Positions 51,218 to 59,798 of a stretch of 64,000 bases of DNA are shown piece by piece. The stretch lies in assembly GCF_000974485.1 (NCBI RefSeq), contig NZ_BBOM01000005.1, positions 1,038,289 through 1,102,288 of the forward strand, written 5' to 3'. The notes below the pieces were generated by a model, which saw nothing but the letters and a program-made list of their open reading frames with translations, did not search any database and was not told the DNA's origin. Source of the DNA: Streptomyces sp. NBRC 109706 (GTDB lineage: Bacteria > Actinomycetota > Actinomycetes > Streptomycetales > Streptomycetaceae). A program made the position numbers and the translations under genes. Positions within the stretch are counted from its first letter, which is position 1, and the number at the start of each line of letters is the position of its first letter.

Positions 51218-52133
51218 CGGGTTGACAGGCAGGGGGCAATTCCCTCTTCGGGGTACAGGGAGTCCTCGCGGGGAAACACGGGGTCTGGTCTGGGTAGCAC
51301 TTCTTGGGGGCACATTTCAGTTCGGGTTTGAGGTTCTTGCTCTGGACAGCCTGGCGGATGGCCTCGGTGGCCCGCGCCATGGTGGGGCCGCTGAGAATGG
51401 TACTCAGATCCCCACTCCGTACGTTGCCCACCTGCATCCAGGTGGAGAACACGCAGGGCGTGACCTCCCCGTTCGGGCCGATGGCGGCCGCGTCGGTGCC
51501 GCAGCGGCCGCAGAGGTTCGTGAGGTCCGGCGGCTGCCCGTGCTCCGCGCCCCTCCCGAACGGCCGAACGTCGTCGAGGCCGATTCTCGTCACGCCCAGC
51601 GATTCGAGATCGGCCCGGGCTTCGGCCACACGCTGATCATCGCGACCGACGATGATTCCCGCCCGGATCGGGATACCAAGTTCCACGGCTCTGGCGATGT
51701 TGGCCCGAGTTCGGCGATGGCTCGGCCGACCGGTCAGCGCATTGTGCTCGCCGGCCTGATCCGAGTAGTAGGACGTGGCAAGCGAAACGCCGGTGCGTCG
51801 AAAACGCGCCCAGTTCGCGTCCGAGACGTGAACGAGGTTGCTGAACACCTCGGTCTCCATCCCCAGGGCCACCGCGCGATCCAGCAGTTCCGCAAAGTGC
51901 GGATGCATCGTTGGCTCGCCACCGATGAGCTGAACGCTGCGGATACCGGCGGTCGCCGCTTGGTCAAGGAGATCGAGCCATGCCTCGCGGCTCATCCTTC
52001 CGTGACCGCCTTCAGGGCCGGAAGCGTTGTAGCAGTGGTCGCATGCGAGCTGGCACTTCCGCGTCAGGTCGAGCCAGAGGAATTCGACCTCTGCGGCGTC
52101 GATGGGTAAGGGGCGAGTCGTTGGGGTCATCAT
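51162..52133 (-). CDS. Radical SAM/SPASM protein with Cys-rich tail
   Basis: A 323-residue radical SAM enzyme. The SAM cluster motif CQLACDHC is at Cys27, Cys31, Cys34; GGEP is in LIGGEPTMHPHF. A SPASM/twitch cluster follows (LCGRCGTDAAAIGPNGEVTPC). The final 50 residues hold eight Cys in CxPxx-like steps and end in CNPRR. I recall stand-alone Streptomyces members of this family; peptide modification is typical for SPASM proteins, but no substrate peptide was found nearby. It overlaps the phosphotransferase gene. Confidence 0.9.
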   Translation of the reverse strand: MMTPTTRPLPIDAAEVEFLWLDLTRKCQLACDHCYNASGPEGGHGRMSREAWLDLLDQAATAGIRSVQLIGGEPTMHPHFAELLDRAVALGMETEVFSNLVHVSDANWARFRRTGVSLATSYYSDQAGEHNALTGRPSHRRTRANIARAVELGIPIRAGIIVGRDDQRVAEARADLESLGVTRIGLDDVRPFGRGAEHGQPPDLTNLCGRCGTDAAAIGPNGEVTPCVFSTWMQVGNVRSGDLSTILSGPTMARATEAIRQAVQSKNLKPELKCAPKKCYPDQTPCFPARTPCTPKRELPPACQPDDGECEPGYTSNHCNPRR

Positions 52134-52656
52134 GTGCCTCCATCTCGTGGGGACTTGGCGCCGAGGTTGACTGTGGGCCGCGTCCGGTGTGGTGGGTCGG
52201 GAAGCCTCCAGGTGTATTTCGCACAGCCTGGCTGGGGGTGAGCAACGGGGCCTCGGCGTTCAGTTACTGAACATGAGGCATAGCAGGGGCGGTTAAACCT
52301 CCGGCCGGTGGGGAAAACTGTCGTGGGGTCGTGGAAAGTTCGGCTTGGTGACGGAAAGTGAGTGGGGGCGCGCGCATCAGGGTGGGTGGGCGGGAGGGGA
52401 GAGCGAGCGGCGCGGGTGGATGGGTGGGGTGGGGGGTGGTGACGGAGGGTGGTCGGGTGTGGGCTTGCGGGGGGTGGGGACATGGGGGGCAAAAGGTGCC
52501 GGGCGGGCGCGCGGGCGCGGGCGGCGGCGCGGGTGAACGGGGCTGACGCGCCCCCCAGTTGGTCACGCTCCGTGTGTCCGAAAAACGACGGTGGCCCCCG
52601 CCCAGAAAGGGACGGGGGCCGGGAAACAGGAACGGGGAACGGGAACGGCGAACGGG
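52134..52656. other. G-rich intergenic region
   Basis: Upstream of the radical SAM gene. 52340-52560 is a G-rich low-complexity stretch on the plus strand that gives Gly-rich frames with no start site support. I see no precursor peptide with a proper start before the radical SAM gene on the minus strand. A promoter for that gene must lie at 52140-52330. Confidence 0.5.
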
Positions 52657-52950
52657 TCAGGGGATAAAGACGCTGGCGCCGTAGACCTCCTGGATGTTGC
52701 CGCGCCCGACGACATTGGTGAGGCCGCCGGAACAGTCGGGCCCCGAGTGGATGCGGGCGGTGGTGTCGGTGCCGTTGGCGACGGTGAAGTAGTCGGCCTC
52801 ACCGCTGACCGCGATGCAGCCCGAAGGGTTCACGTGGTCAACGCCGTTGACGGTCAGCACGCCCTGCGCCGCCTGAGCGGACGTCGTTCCGGCGACGGCG
52901 AGCAGGGCCGCTGCGGCCAGGGTGCCCAAGGTGGTGACGGTGGTGCGCAT
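52657..52950 (-). CDS. Small secreted protein
   Basis: A 97-residue protein with a clear Sec signal (TTLGTLAAAALLAVAGTTSAQA, cut after AQA) and a mature part with two Cys (SGCIAVSGEADYF, SGPDCSGGLTNV) that probably form a disulfide. It resembles small Streptomyces secreted proteins but has no named family. ATG 52950 gives the signal peptide. Confidence 0.85.
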   Translation of the reverse strand: MRTTVTTLGTLAAAALLAVAGTTSAQAAQGVLTVNGVDHVNPSGCIAVSGEADYFTVANGTDTTARIHSGPDCSGGLTNVVGRGNIQEVYGASVFIP

Positions 52951-53044
52951 GGTGTCGGCTGCCTCTCTCGAAGCGGAGGCGGAGGGTCCGCCTCCGTCGC
53001 CACCACCAACGACCGGCGCCGCCCGAGGCAACGGCCGACGGGGG

Positions 53045-53230
53045 TCAGAGGCCGGCGAGGAAGCCGCTCCAGGCCGATGAAGTGGCGGTGAACGAGGGGC
53101 CGTTGGGGCGCTTCGAATCGCGGACCGCGATGCCGGCCGCGCCGGGGAGGCGAGCCGCCTCGACGCAGTTGCCGCCCTGATCGTTGCTGTGACTGGACTT
53201 GAACCACTTGAGCTCGGGATGCGATCTCAT
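53045..53230 (-). CDS. DUF397 protein (first copy)
   Basis: Sixty-one residues with the DUF397 pattern: LKWFKSSHSNDQGGNCVEAA, AVRDSKRPNGPSF and WSGFLAGL. These small proteins pair with DUF5753 regulators and act as their partners in development or antibiotic control. ATG 53230. Confidence 0.93.
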   Translation of the reverse strand: MRSHPELKWFKSSHSNDQGGNCVEAARLPGAAGIAVRDSKRPNGPSFTATSSAWSGFLAGL

Positions 53231-53310
53231 GGCAACAACGGTAGCCGGCGGGCGCAATGGTGCCCCAACCATCCGCCGGCGGCGGGCAGTTGGGGCACCG
53301 GTTGGTTCTG

Positions 53311-53526
53311 TCAGGCCAGGCCGTCGGACTTCACGGCGGACAGGAAGCCCGTCCAGGCCGAGGAGTCAAAGGCGAAGGCCGGGCCCGTGGGGACCTTCGA
53401 GTCGCGAACGGCCATCCCGCCGCCCGACAGCCGCGCCCCCTGGACGCAGTCCCCGCCCTGGTTGTTGCTGTAGCTGGAGGTGAACCAGTCAAGCTCGGTG
53501 GAGGCGATGATCGCTCGCGTGTTCAT
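53311..53526 (-). CDS. DUF397 protein (second copy)
   Basis: Seventy-one residues: LDWFTSSYSNNQGGDCVQGA, AVRDSKVPTGPAF, WTGFLSAVK. It starts five bases after the DUF5753 regulator stop, so it is the direct partner. The copy at 53045 is a diverged duplicate. Confidence 0.94.
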   Translation of the reverse strand: MNTRAIIASTELDWFTSSYSNNQGGDCVQGARLSGGGMAVRDSKVPTGPAFAFDSSAWTGFLSAVKSDGLA

Positions 53527-53531
53527 CGGTC

Positions 53532-54416
53532 TTAGAACTCCTTGATTGCTTTCTTGATCAGGCCCAGGGACTCCTGGTGCCCGGGGGCGAGGGCCTGGAG
53601 GTCGCGGAAGGTGTCCTCGTAGCGCTGAACGTAGCGCTCCTTACGACTGACCCAACTGTCGGCCAGACTCTCCAGGTAGACGATCGAGGGGGCGACGGTG
53701 GGCTCGTCAAACTGGAAGATCACGAACTTGCCGTTCATCCCGGGGTGGACCCCCAGAGCGAACGGCACCACCTGGACCCGGACATGGGCTCGCCCCTCCG
53801 CCGTCTTCACGATGTGGGCCAGCTGCTCCCGCATCAGCTCGGCGCTGCCCACCCTACGTCGGAGCACCGACTCGTTGATGATCACGGTGTACCGCAGTGG
53901 GTTGGGCTTCCGCAGCAGGTTTTCCTGCCGGGTCATCCGGATCGCCACATGGCGTTCGACGTCGTCGGGGGTCATCTCCCGATGCGCCTCCTGGTAGATC
54001 GCCCGGATATAGGCCTCGGTCTGAAGCAGCCCGGGGACAAACTCCGACTCGTAGTTCAGCAGGCCCGAGGCCGAGGATTCCAGACCCAGAAAGGCCCGGA
54101 ACACCGGGGTGATCAGGGGGTGATACTCCGGGTTCTGCCACCAGTCCTTCTTTTCCTTGGTCACCCGGGCGAACTCCACCAGCTCCTTCTTCGCTTCCTT
54201 GCCGGCCCCGTAGATCTCGCAGAGCGCGATCACGTCTGCGGGCTCCACCACCGTGTTCTCCGCGCCCTCAAGGCGGGTCAGCTTGGAAGGGCTCCAGATC
54301 AGCCGGGCGCAGACCCGGTTGGCCTTCAGCTCGGACGCGATGCGCAACCTCCGCAGCTCGTTGGCCAGTTGGATGCGGCACAGCGCCGGGGTCGCCGACT
54401 CGATGTCCGTCCTCAT
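53532..54416 (-). CDS. XRE/DUF5753 transcriptional regulator
   Basis: A 294-residue protein: XRE HTH at residues 15-70 (LANELRRLRIASELKANRVCARLIWSPSKLTRLEGAE), then the DUF5753 domain (LLNYESEFVPGLLQTEAYIRAI, NGKFVIFQFDE). With the adjacent DUF397 copies it forms the standard Streptomyces module whose members modulate development or toxin-like effects. Confidence 0.94.
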   Translation of the reverse strand: MRTDIESATPALCRIQLANELRRLRIASELKANRVCARLIWSPSKLTRLEGAENTVVEPADVIALCEIYGAGKEAKKELVEFARVTKEKKDWWQNPEYHPLITPVFRAFLGLESSASGLLNYESEFVPGLLQTEAYIRAIYQEAHREMTPDDVERHVAIRMTRQENLLRKPNPLRYTVIINESVLRRRVGSAELMREQLAHIVKTAEGRAHVRVQVVPFALGVHPGMNGKFVIFQFDEPTVAPSIVYLESLADSWVSRKERYVQRYEDTFRDLQALAPGHQESLGLIKKAIKEF

Positions 54417-54612
54417 CCGTCAGTCCTCTCTCACTTCAGTCTTGCGCCGCACGTTCTGCGATCACAAGCAATTTTCTGAGCGTTCGTCAATTCTTTTGCG
54501 CCGGCATGGAATTACCTGCCGTAATCGCCGAAACACTCAATGGATTTTGAGGCCACAATTACAGGATTTCCGTGGCTCCGCTACCACCCTGCCTGTCATT
54601 CTGAAGCTGTGC

Positions 54613-54640
54613 GCTCACTCTCTGTTTCGAAACGGTGAGC
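54613..54640. promoter_or_regulatory. Nested palindrome upstream of HATPase gene
   Basis: gctcac ... gtgagc enclosing the perfect palindrome gtttcgaaac, 45 bases before the HATPase start and 196 bases from the XRE start. Candidate XRE-type operator. Confidence 0.4.
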
Positions 54641-54684
54641 GACGTCGTTCGAGCCCCTGCTCGCGACCACCTGGGGAGGCATCA

Positions 54685-55131
54685 ATGACCTTGACGGGAA
54701 GGCTCGTTGCTAACGAGAACGCGCGTAACTGGCTGTTAACGGCGCGCGCCCAGGGGATCGGTGCATGGAGGGGGCGCGTGACCGAAGTTATGCGCGGTTG
54801 GCATCTTCCCGAGCCCGCCCTGGAGTTGGGACAGCTGGGCGTGACCGAGCTGCTGACCAATGTCACGCGGCACGTTCCCGACCAGGAGTGCCGGCTGCTG
54901 CTGGCGCGGTTGCGCGGCGGGCTGACCATCGTCCAGGTCCTGGACCGTTCATCCACCTTCCCTCTCGTCCTCACCACCCCGCCCGATCCGGAGGCGGTGA
55001 CGGGGCGCGGGCTCTGGCTACTCGGCCAACTGGTCGACGACTTCGGCTGCTTCCGACATGTCTGGGACGACGGAACGGTCGGCAAGTCGGTGTGGTTCGC
55101 GCTCCGTTGTGAGAAGGATGCCACGTGCTGA
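54685..55131 (+). CDS. RsbW-like ATPase (HATPase_c_2)
   Basis: A 148-residue anti-sigma-factor-type kinase domain: VTELLTNVTRHV carries the N-box, GRGLWLLGQLVDDFG the G1 region. Proteins like this are common next to XRE/DUF397 genes. Cognate sigma factor or anti-antagonist unknown. The start ATG 54685 follows ctggggaggc. The next gene overlaps by seven bases. Confidence 0.9.
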   Translation: MTLTGRLVANENARNWLLTARAQGIGAWRGRVTEVMRGWHLPEPALELGQLGVTELLTNVTRHVPDQECRLLLARLRGGLTIVQVLDRSSTFPLVLTTPPDPEAVTGRGLWLLGQLVDDFGCFRHVWDDGTVGKSVWFALRCEKDATC

Positions 55132-55424
55132 ATACCTGGATGCTGTGTCACTGGGCATGGTTGACGCTGCTCGGTGCACCGGCGCTGGTCTTTCTGGTTT
55201 ACCAGGGCTTGGCCTCGACGCTGCTCCGGCTGGCCGACCAGATCAGGCGGACCGAGGAGGGGTACGTCGAGCCGGCGCCGTCCCCCGTTGCCCCGGGCCC
55301 GGCACGCTCGGCCGATCCACGGGCCGATCCACTGGACGCGCACGCCGAGCTGCGGGCCCGCGTCAAGCGGCTCAACGCGACCAGCGTGACCAACTACCGC
55401 ATCAAAAGCGGCGAACTGCCATGA
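55125..55424 (+). CDS. Small protein with N-terminal membrane helix
   Basis: Ninety-nine residues: a hydrophobic helix (WLTLLGAPALVFLVYQGLA) followed by a basic/acidic tail. GTG 55125 overlaps the ATPase stop and its own stop overlaps the next ATG, so three genes are translationally linked. No family. Confidence 0.7.
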   Translation: MLNTWMLCHWAWLTLLGAPALVFLVYQGLASTLLRLADQIRRTEEGYVEPAPSPVAPGPARSADPRADPLDAHAELRARVKRLNATSVTNYRIKSGELP

Positions 55425-55930
55425 CCATCACGGCAATTCGCCCACCATCCGACGAATCATCCACCCATCCGCCGCGCATACCGCCGCGAAACGAGGGAAC
55501 AGCGTTGACCCACCACAGGACCCATGCCTACGGGCACCGTTACCCGTACCCGATCGTCCGCGGCGCCGACTGGGTGGTGAGCGAGGAGCGCGGGCCCGGC
55601 GTGCCACAGGTGATCTACGGCGCCGAATGCCTGAGCTGCGACGCCCGTTCGCCGCTGGTCGACGACGACGCGCAGCCGGTGACCGTGTGGGTGATAGAGC
55701 ACACCAGGGACACCGCGGACCATGGCCGGTTCCTGATCCGCAGCGAGAAGCACTGGCGCGTGGACTGCCCCACCGAACCCCCCGCCGGACCCCCCGCCGG
55801 ACCTTCCGCCGCCCCCGAGCCTCCGCGCAGGCCGGTGGCCGACTTCGTCGACCGCGCGTTCGGGCCGACGTTCGTCGGCCTGATGTGCCTGCTCACGGCG
55901 GCCACCGGCCTCCTGATGGCCCACGCCTGA
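55421..55930 (+). CDS. Hypothetical protein with C-terminal membrane helix
   Basis: A 169-residue protein. The first 35 residues are low complexity, then GADWVVSEERGPGVPQVIYGAECLSCDARS with a Cys pair (CLSC), and FLIRSEKHWRVDCP. A Pro-rich linker leads to a single C-terminal helix (FVGLMCLLTAATGLLMAHA). I recall similar uncharacterised proteins in Streptomyces DUF397 neighbourhoods. TTG 55505 could be an alternative start. Confidence 0.7.
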   Translation: MTITAIRPPSDESSTHPPRIPPRNEGTALTHHRTHAYGHRYPYPIVRGADWVVSEERGPGVPQVIYGAECLSCDARSPLVDDDAQPVTVWVIEHTRDTADHGRFLIRSEKHWRVDCPTEPPAGPPAGPSAAPEPPRRPVADFVDRAFGPTFVGLMCLLTAATGLLMAHA

Positions 55931-55963
55931 ACCCCCCGATAAGAAAGAGGACTTACCGCAACC

Positions 55964-56422
55964 ATGCATACGACGATCCGCCGCTCTCCCGTTCCCATCC
56001 GGTTCCATGTCCTGGCCACCACCGCGACCCACCATGTGCTGATGGTGCGCGGCTCGGGCGACGACGCGAGCTGGGTGCTGCCCAACGGCGAGGTGGAGCC
56101 CGGGCGTTGCCCGATCCTCGCGGCGCGGGAGAAGATGATCAGGGCGACCGGCTATGACCGTTCGGTCTGCGAGATGCTGGCCGTCAGCCTGGACACGGAC
56201 GAGGCCGGCGAACTCAACGCGATCACCTACGTCCTCGACGGCGGCGAGCTGCCGCGCGTGCCGGCGGACTCCAAGCAGCTGCCGCCCAAGGTGAGTTGGC
56301 TGCCGCTGCGCGAGCTGAACGAGCCGCCCTCCATCGTCCAGTACGCCATCATCGCGGGCAACCGCCGCCGCCGGATCCCCGTCCTGATCAACGGCGACCG
56401 CCCGGACTCGGCGTTCCTGTAA
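55964..56422 (+). CDS. Nudix-fold protein with degraded catalytic box
   Basis: A 152-residue protein with the Nudix fold (VLPNGEVEPGRCPILAAREKMIRATGY). The box lacks the catalytic Glu pair: REKMIRATGY stands where REUxEExGU is required. It may bind rather than hydrolyse nucleotides. It is in the DUF397/ATPase transcription unit. Its end overlaps the convergent membrane gene by 35 bases. Confidence 0.8.
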   Translation: MHTTIRRSPVPIRFHVLATTATHHVLMVRGSGDDASWVLPNGEVEPGRCPILAAREKMIRATGYDRSVCEMLAVSLDTDEAGELNAITYVLDGGELPRVPADSKQLPPKVSWLPLRELNEPPSIVQYAIIAGNRRRRIPVLINGDRPDSAFL

Positions 56423-56903
56423 CGGCGACGGGGGCGGCGCGGCGTCGCTGCGCGCCATAGGCCAGGCCGGCGGCCAGGGTGAACCCCCCGGAGGCCGCCA
56501 GGCCCGGCGCGATCCACGCCGGCACGATCATCGCCAGCTCGGCCCCGTCGCCGGTATGACAGACGATGCGCGGCGGAACGTAGCTCGTCGAGTACCCGTT
56601 CACGTCCAGCGGTTGCTCGGTGCCGGCGGCCTCCTGGCAGCCCTGGTACAGATCGGCGTCCTCCAGGAACAGCATGTGCAGGGCTCCCCAGAAGTAGATG
56701 GCCACGGCCGCATAGCCGCTCAGCAGCGCGGCCCCACCGAGCCAGACCGCGACGGGCCCTGGCCGCCGGTTCCGGCGGGTGGCGATCCGGGAGGCGAGAA
56801 AGACCAGGCCGCTGAACAGCACCAGCAGGCAGACCGCCACAATAAAGAGCACGGCGATCCCGCCCGGCCCACCCGAACCATGCTCCACAAGGTCATCGCT
56901 CAC
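56388..56903 (-). CDS. Membrane protein, unknown function
   Basis: A 171-residue protein with about four helices (VLFIVAVCLLVLFSGLVFLA, VAVWLGGAALLSGYAAVAIYF, IVPAWIAPGLAASGGFTLAAG) and an outer loop holding two Cys (YQGCQEA, RIVCHTG). GTG 56903 starts it. It converges on the Nudix-like gene. Confidence 0.7.
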   Translation of the reverse strand: MSDDLVEHGSGGPGGIAVLFIVAVCLLVLFSGLVFLASRIATRRNRRPGPVAVWLGGAALLSGYAAVAIYFWGALHMLFLEDADLYQGCQEAAGTEQPLDVNGYSTSYVPPRIVCHTGDGAELAMIVPAWIAPGLAASGGFTLAAGLAYGAQRRRAAPVAVTGTPSPGGRR

Positions 56904-56938
56904 CGGGCCATCCTCCCGCGAACCTTCCGGAGAATCCC

Positions 56939-57511
56939 ATGCGCCGACTCGCCGTCTTTCTCGCCTCGTCCGACGGACACGACCCGGCGCACGCCGAACT
57001 CACCGCCGCCGTGGGCGCGGAGCTGGCGCGGCGCGGCATAGGGATCGTCTACGGCGGGGGCCGCCGGGGGCTGATGGGCGTGCTGGCGGACAGCGCGCTG
57101 GCGGCCGGCGGCGAGGTCATCGGCGTCATGCCGGGCGACATGGTCGAACGGGAGTGGGCCCACCGCGAGGTCACGGAGCTGGTCATCTGCGATTCGATGC
57201 ACGAGCGGAAGGCGCTGATGGCGGAGCGCGCCGACGCGTTTGTCGCGCTGCCGGGCGGGCTCGGCACGCTGGAGGAGATCTTCGAGGTCTGGTCGTGGCG
57301 CCAACTCGGCTTTCACGCCAAGCCCGTCGGGTTTCTCGACGCGGGCGGCTTCTGGACGCCGCTGCTCGGCGCCCTGCGCGGCCTCGTCGACGCGGGCTTC
57401 CTCGCCGCCCCCACCCTGGACGACCTCGCCGTCGCCCCGGACCTGCCTTCCCTGCTGACCACCCTGGAGCACCAACTGCACACCGTCCCCCGCCCGGCCC
57501 GGGGCCGGTAG
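56939..57511 (+). CDS. LOG-family phosphoribohydrolase (cytokinin-activating type)
   Basis: A 190-residue Rossmann protein of TIGR00730 type: IVYGGGRRGLMG, VMPGDM, MHERKALM, ALPGGLGTLEE. It cleaves nucleoside 5'-monophosphates, including cytokinin ribotides, to base and ribose phosphate. It follows the membrane protein gene divergently. Confidence 0.92.
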   Translation: MRRLAVFLASSDGHDPAHAELTAAVGAELARRGIGIVYGGGRRGLMGVLADSALAAGGEVIGVMPGDMVEREWAHREVTELVICDSMHERKALMAERADAFVALPGGLGTLEEIFEVWSWRQLGFHAKPVGFLDAGGFWTPLLGALRGLVDAGFLAAPTLDDLAVAPDLPSLLTTLEHQLHTVPRPARGR

Positions 57512-57962
57512 CCCTGACCATGCACGGTAACCAGGCCGACGGGGTCCACCGTGCGCCATTTCGGGGCCTGGTCCACCGCCGCGTAGTGGATGCGCAGCCG
57601 GTTTTCCGGCGAACACCGCGCGCCTGATCTCGGCGGCCGTGGCGTCCGGCACCTCGTCGACGGCCTCCCGGCGGGAGAGCAGATCCGTCTCCGGATCGAC
57701 GAGGAGCCGTCGGGCCGCGCCGGCGGCCGTGGTCCGATAGCCGGCGGGCAGCGCATCGACCACCTTCCGCATCGCCGATGCCAGTGCCGTGCCCAGGCCG
57801 AACACCTGGGCGCCGCGCCGCGATCCGGCGACCAGCAGGGCCAGCGCCTCGTCATGGCTCAACCCGGTCAGCTCGGTGTGGAAGCCGGGCAGCAGGGCGA
57901 ACCCGCCATGCCGGCCGCGTTCGGCGTAGACGGGGACGCCGGCCGCTCGTGCCGTAACGGGG
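57510..57962 (-). pseudogene. WYL-domain regulator, truncated at both ends and frameshifted
   Basis: Pieces of a YafY-type WYL regulator. From 57950: GVPVYAERGRHGGFALLPGFHTELTGLSHDEALALLVAGSR and DALPAGYRTTAAGAARRLLVDPETDLL, ending RRAVFAGK; then in another frame RLRIHYAAVDQAPKWRTVDPVGLV. The N-terminal HTH is missing (the adjoining hydrolase stop comes instead), the frame breaks at about 57615, and the C-terminal half is cut by the LOG gene end. Confidence 0.8.
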
Positions 57963-58784
57963 TCAGCGCCTCGTTCCCGCGGTGAACTCGTCGACCAGGG
58001 CGACGAACTCGTTCTCCTTCTCGAAGAACGCCACATGGCCGGCGTCGATCTCGGCATAGTCGCTGTGCGCGATGGCCTCGTGCAGGGCGCGGCTGTGCTC
58101 GACGGGGACGGTGATGTCCTGGGCACAGCCGATGACCAGTGTCCGGGCCCGGACGTGGGGCAGCAGGTCGCGGATGTCGACGTGGGCATCGAGTTCGACA
58201 TGGCGCAGGGTGCCCGGCGTGGGCGGCATATTGGGGATGAGGAGTTCCACCTGCTCGCGGCCGATGGCGTTGAGGAAGCCCCGGCTGAAGCCGGTCATCG
58301 TCACGGCGCGACCGAAGGCGGCCGGGTCCGAGACGCTGAGCTGCCGCCAGAGGGCGAACAGGTTCCGCAGGTATTCGTCGCCCTCGGTGTGGGCCCAGCC
58401 GGCGACCAGGATCAGCCGCCGCACCAGCTCGGGACGGAGCGCGGCGACCGCGACGGAGACCGGGGCACCCATCGAGAACCCCAACAGGTCGACGGGGCCG
58501 ACGCCGGCGTCCTCGATCACGGCGGCGACCTGGGCGGCCAGGCCCTCGACGGTCAGCGGGCCGCCGGCGTCGGTGGTGCGTTCGGTGCCGGAGAGGTCGG
58601 GGGTGATCACGGTGTGCGCGGCGGCGAACCGGGGGGCGAGCCCGGCCCAGTTCACCTCCGATCCCCCCGATCCGGTGCCATGCACCAGCACCAGGGCGGG
58701 GCCCGATCCACCGCGGTCGTAGTGCAGCCGCGCATCGGCGACGTCCAGTGTGTGGGTGGCGACTGTATGGGTGGCAACGTTCAT
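57963..58784 (-). CDS. Alpha/beta hydrolase, divergent from XRE regulator
   Basis: A 273-residue alpha/beta hydrolase: LVHGTGSGG, nucleophile GFSMGAPV, catalytic Asp in VIGCAQDITVP, His in GHVAFFEK. The substrate may be an ester or lactone. It is divergent from an XRE regulator with a 9-bp-arm palindrome between, so it is likely its target. It abuts the WYL remnant. Confidence 0.9.
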   Translation of the reverse strand: MNVATHTVATHTLDVADARLHYDRGGSGPALVLVHGTGSGGSEVNWAGLAPRFAAAHTVITPDLSGTERTTDAGGPLTVEGLAAQVAAVIEDAGVGPVDLLGFSMGAPVSVAVAALRPELVRRLILVAGWAHTEGDEYLRNLFALWRQLSVSDPAAFGRAVTMTGFSRGFLNAIGREQVELLIPNMPPTPGTLRHVELDAHVDIRDLLPHVRARTLVIGCAQDITVPVEHSRALHEAIAHSDYAEIDAGHVAFFEKENEFVALVDEFTAGTRR

Positions 58785-58875
58785 GACGGGTTCGCTCCTC
58801 GGTGCTCCGCGGGTGTCTGCTCCTGCTGGTGGACCACTCTGTTCGCGGGCCGCGTCTCGCGGGAGAGCCTTGTCG

Positions 58876-58900
58876 AGCCAGGGATCGGCGGTCCCTGGCT
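58876..58900. promoter_or_regulatory. Operator palindrome of the XRE regulator
   Basis: agccaggga - 7 bp - tccctggct, perfect 9-bp arms, in the gap between the divergent hydrolase (58784) and XRE regulator (58932). Confidence 0.75.
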
Positions 58901-58931
58901 ACGGTCTCGGCGGTCGGGCACGATGGTGGGC

Positions 58932-59798
58932 ATGCCGATCGATCGCCGCGCCCTCGCCGACTTCCTCCGCCGCTCACGGGAACGGGTGCGGCCGGCGGAC
59001 GTCGGCCTGGTGGCCGGGCCGAGACGGCGCACGCCCGGGCTGCGGCGCGAGGAGGTCGCCCAACTCGCCGGCATGTCGGCCGACTACTACATCCGGCTTG
59101 AGCAGGCGCGTGGGCCACGGCCGTCGCCGCAGCTGCTGGGCGCGCTGGCGCGGGCGCTACGGCTCGGCGACGACGCGCGGGACCATCTGCACCTCCTCGC
59201 CGGGCACCGGCCGCCGGCGGGACGGGCCGCCGGGGACCAGGTCGGCCCGACGCTGCTGCATCTGCTGGACCAGCTCTCGGGCAGCACACCGGCCCAGGTG
59301 CTCAATGACCTGGGCGATGTTCTGGCCCAGAACGCATTGGCGCGGGCGCTGTTGGGCGGGGTGTGCACCGTTTCGGAGCATGGCCGCAATGTGGTGTGGC
59401 GCTGGTTCACCGAGCCGGCGCAGCGGGACCCGTACCCGGCGGAGGAGCACGCGCGGCTCAGCCGGACGCATGTCGCGGACCTCAGGGCCGCCGTCGGCCG
59501 CCGGGGCGGCGACCCGGTCGCCGGCCGGCTGGTGGACCGACTGCTGGGCGCCAGCGCGGAGTTCGCCTCGCTGTGGGAGCAGCACGAGGTCGCGGTGCGG
59601 CGGCAGAGCCGGATGCGGGTGCTCCACCCGGTGGTCGGCGCGCTGGACCTGGACTGCCAGGTGCTGCTCGCCCCGGAGGGCGACCAACGCGTCGTGCTGT
59701 ACACGCCCCCACCCGGCTCGGACACGGCCGACCGCCTCGCGCTGCTCCGCGTCGTGGGCGACCAACAGTTCACCCCGACGGCCGAGGGCGCGCGTTAA
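58932..59798 (+). CDS. XRE-family regulator with MmyB-like ligand domain
   Basis: A 288-residue protein: HTH at residues 10-65 (RREEVAQLAGMSADYYIRLEQARG), then a C-terminal MltR/MmyB-type ligand-binding domain (NALARALLG, FASLWEQHEVAVRRQSRMRVLHPVVGALDLDCQVL). It commonly represses a neighbouring alpha/beta hydrolase or oxidoreductase. ATG 58932 is preferred over ATG 58923. Confidence 0.92.
   Translation: MPIDRRALADFLRRSRERVRPADVGLVAGPRRRTPGLRREEVAQLAGMSADYYIRLEQARGPRPSPQLLGALARALRLGDDARDHLHLLAGHRPPAGRAAGDQVGPTLLHLLDQLSGSTPAQVLNDLGDVLAQNALARALLGGVCTVSEHGRNVVWRWFTEPAQRDPYPAEEHARLSRTHVADLRAAVGRRGGDPVAGRLVDRLLGASAEFASLWEQHEVAVRRQSRMRVLHPVVGALDLDCQVLLAPEGDQRVVLYTPPPGSDTADRLALLRVVGDQQFTPTAEGAR

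Noticed and set aside
52134..52290. Short peptide before the radical SAM gene as its substrate
   Set aside because: On the minus strand only five- and four-codon frames start with ATG, and the longer open frame has no usable start codon.
52340..52560. Gly-rich small proteins on the plus strand
   Set aside because: G-rich low-complexity DNA without ribosome site or conserved motif.
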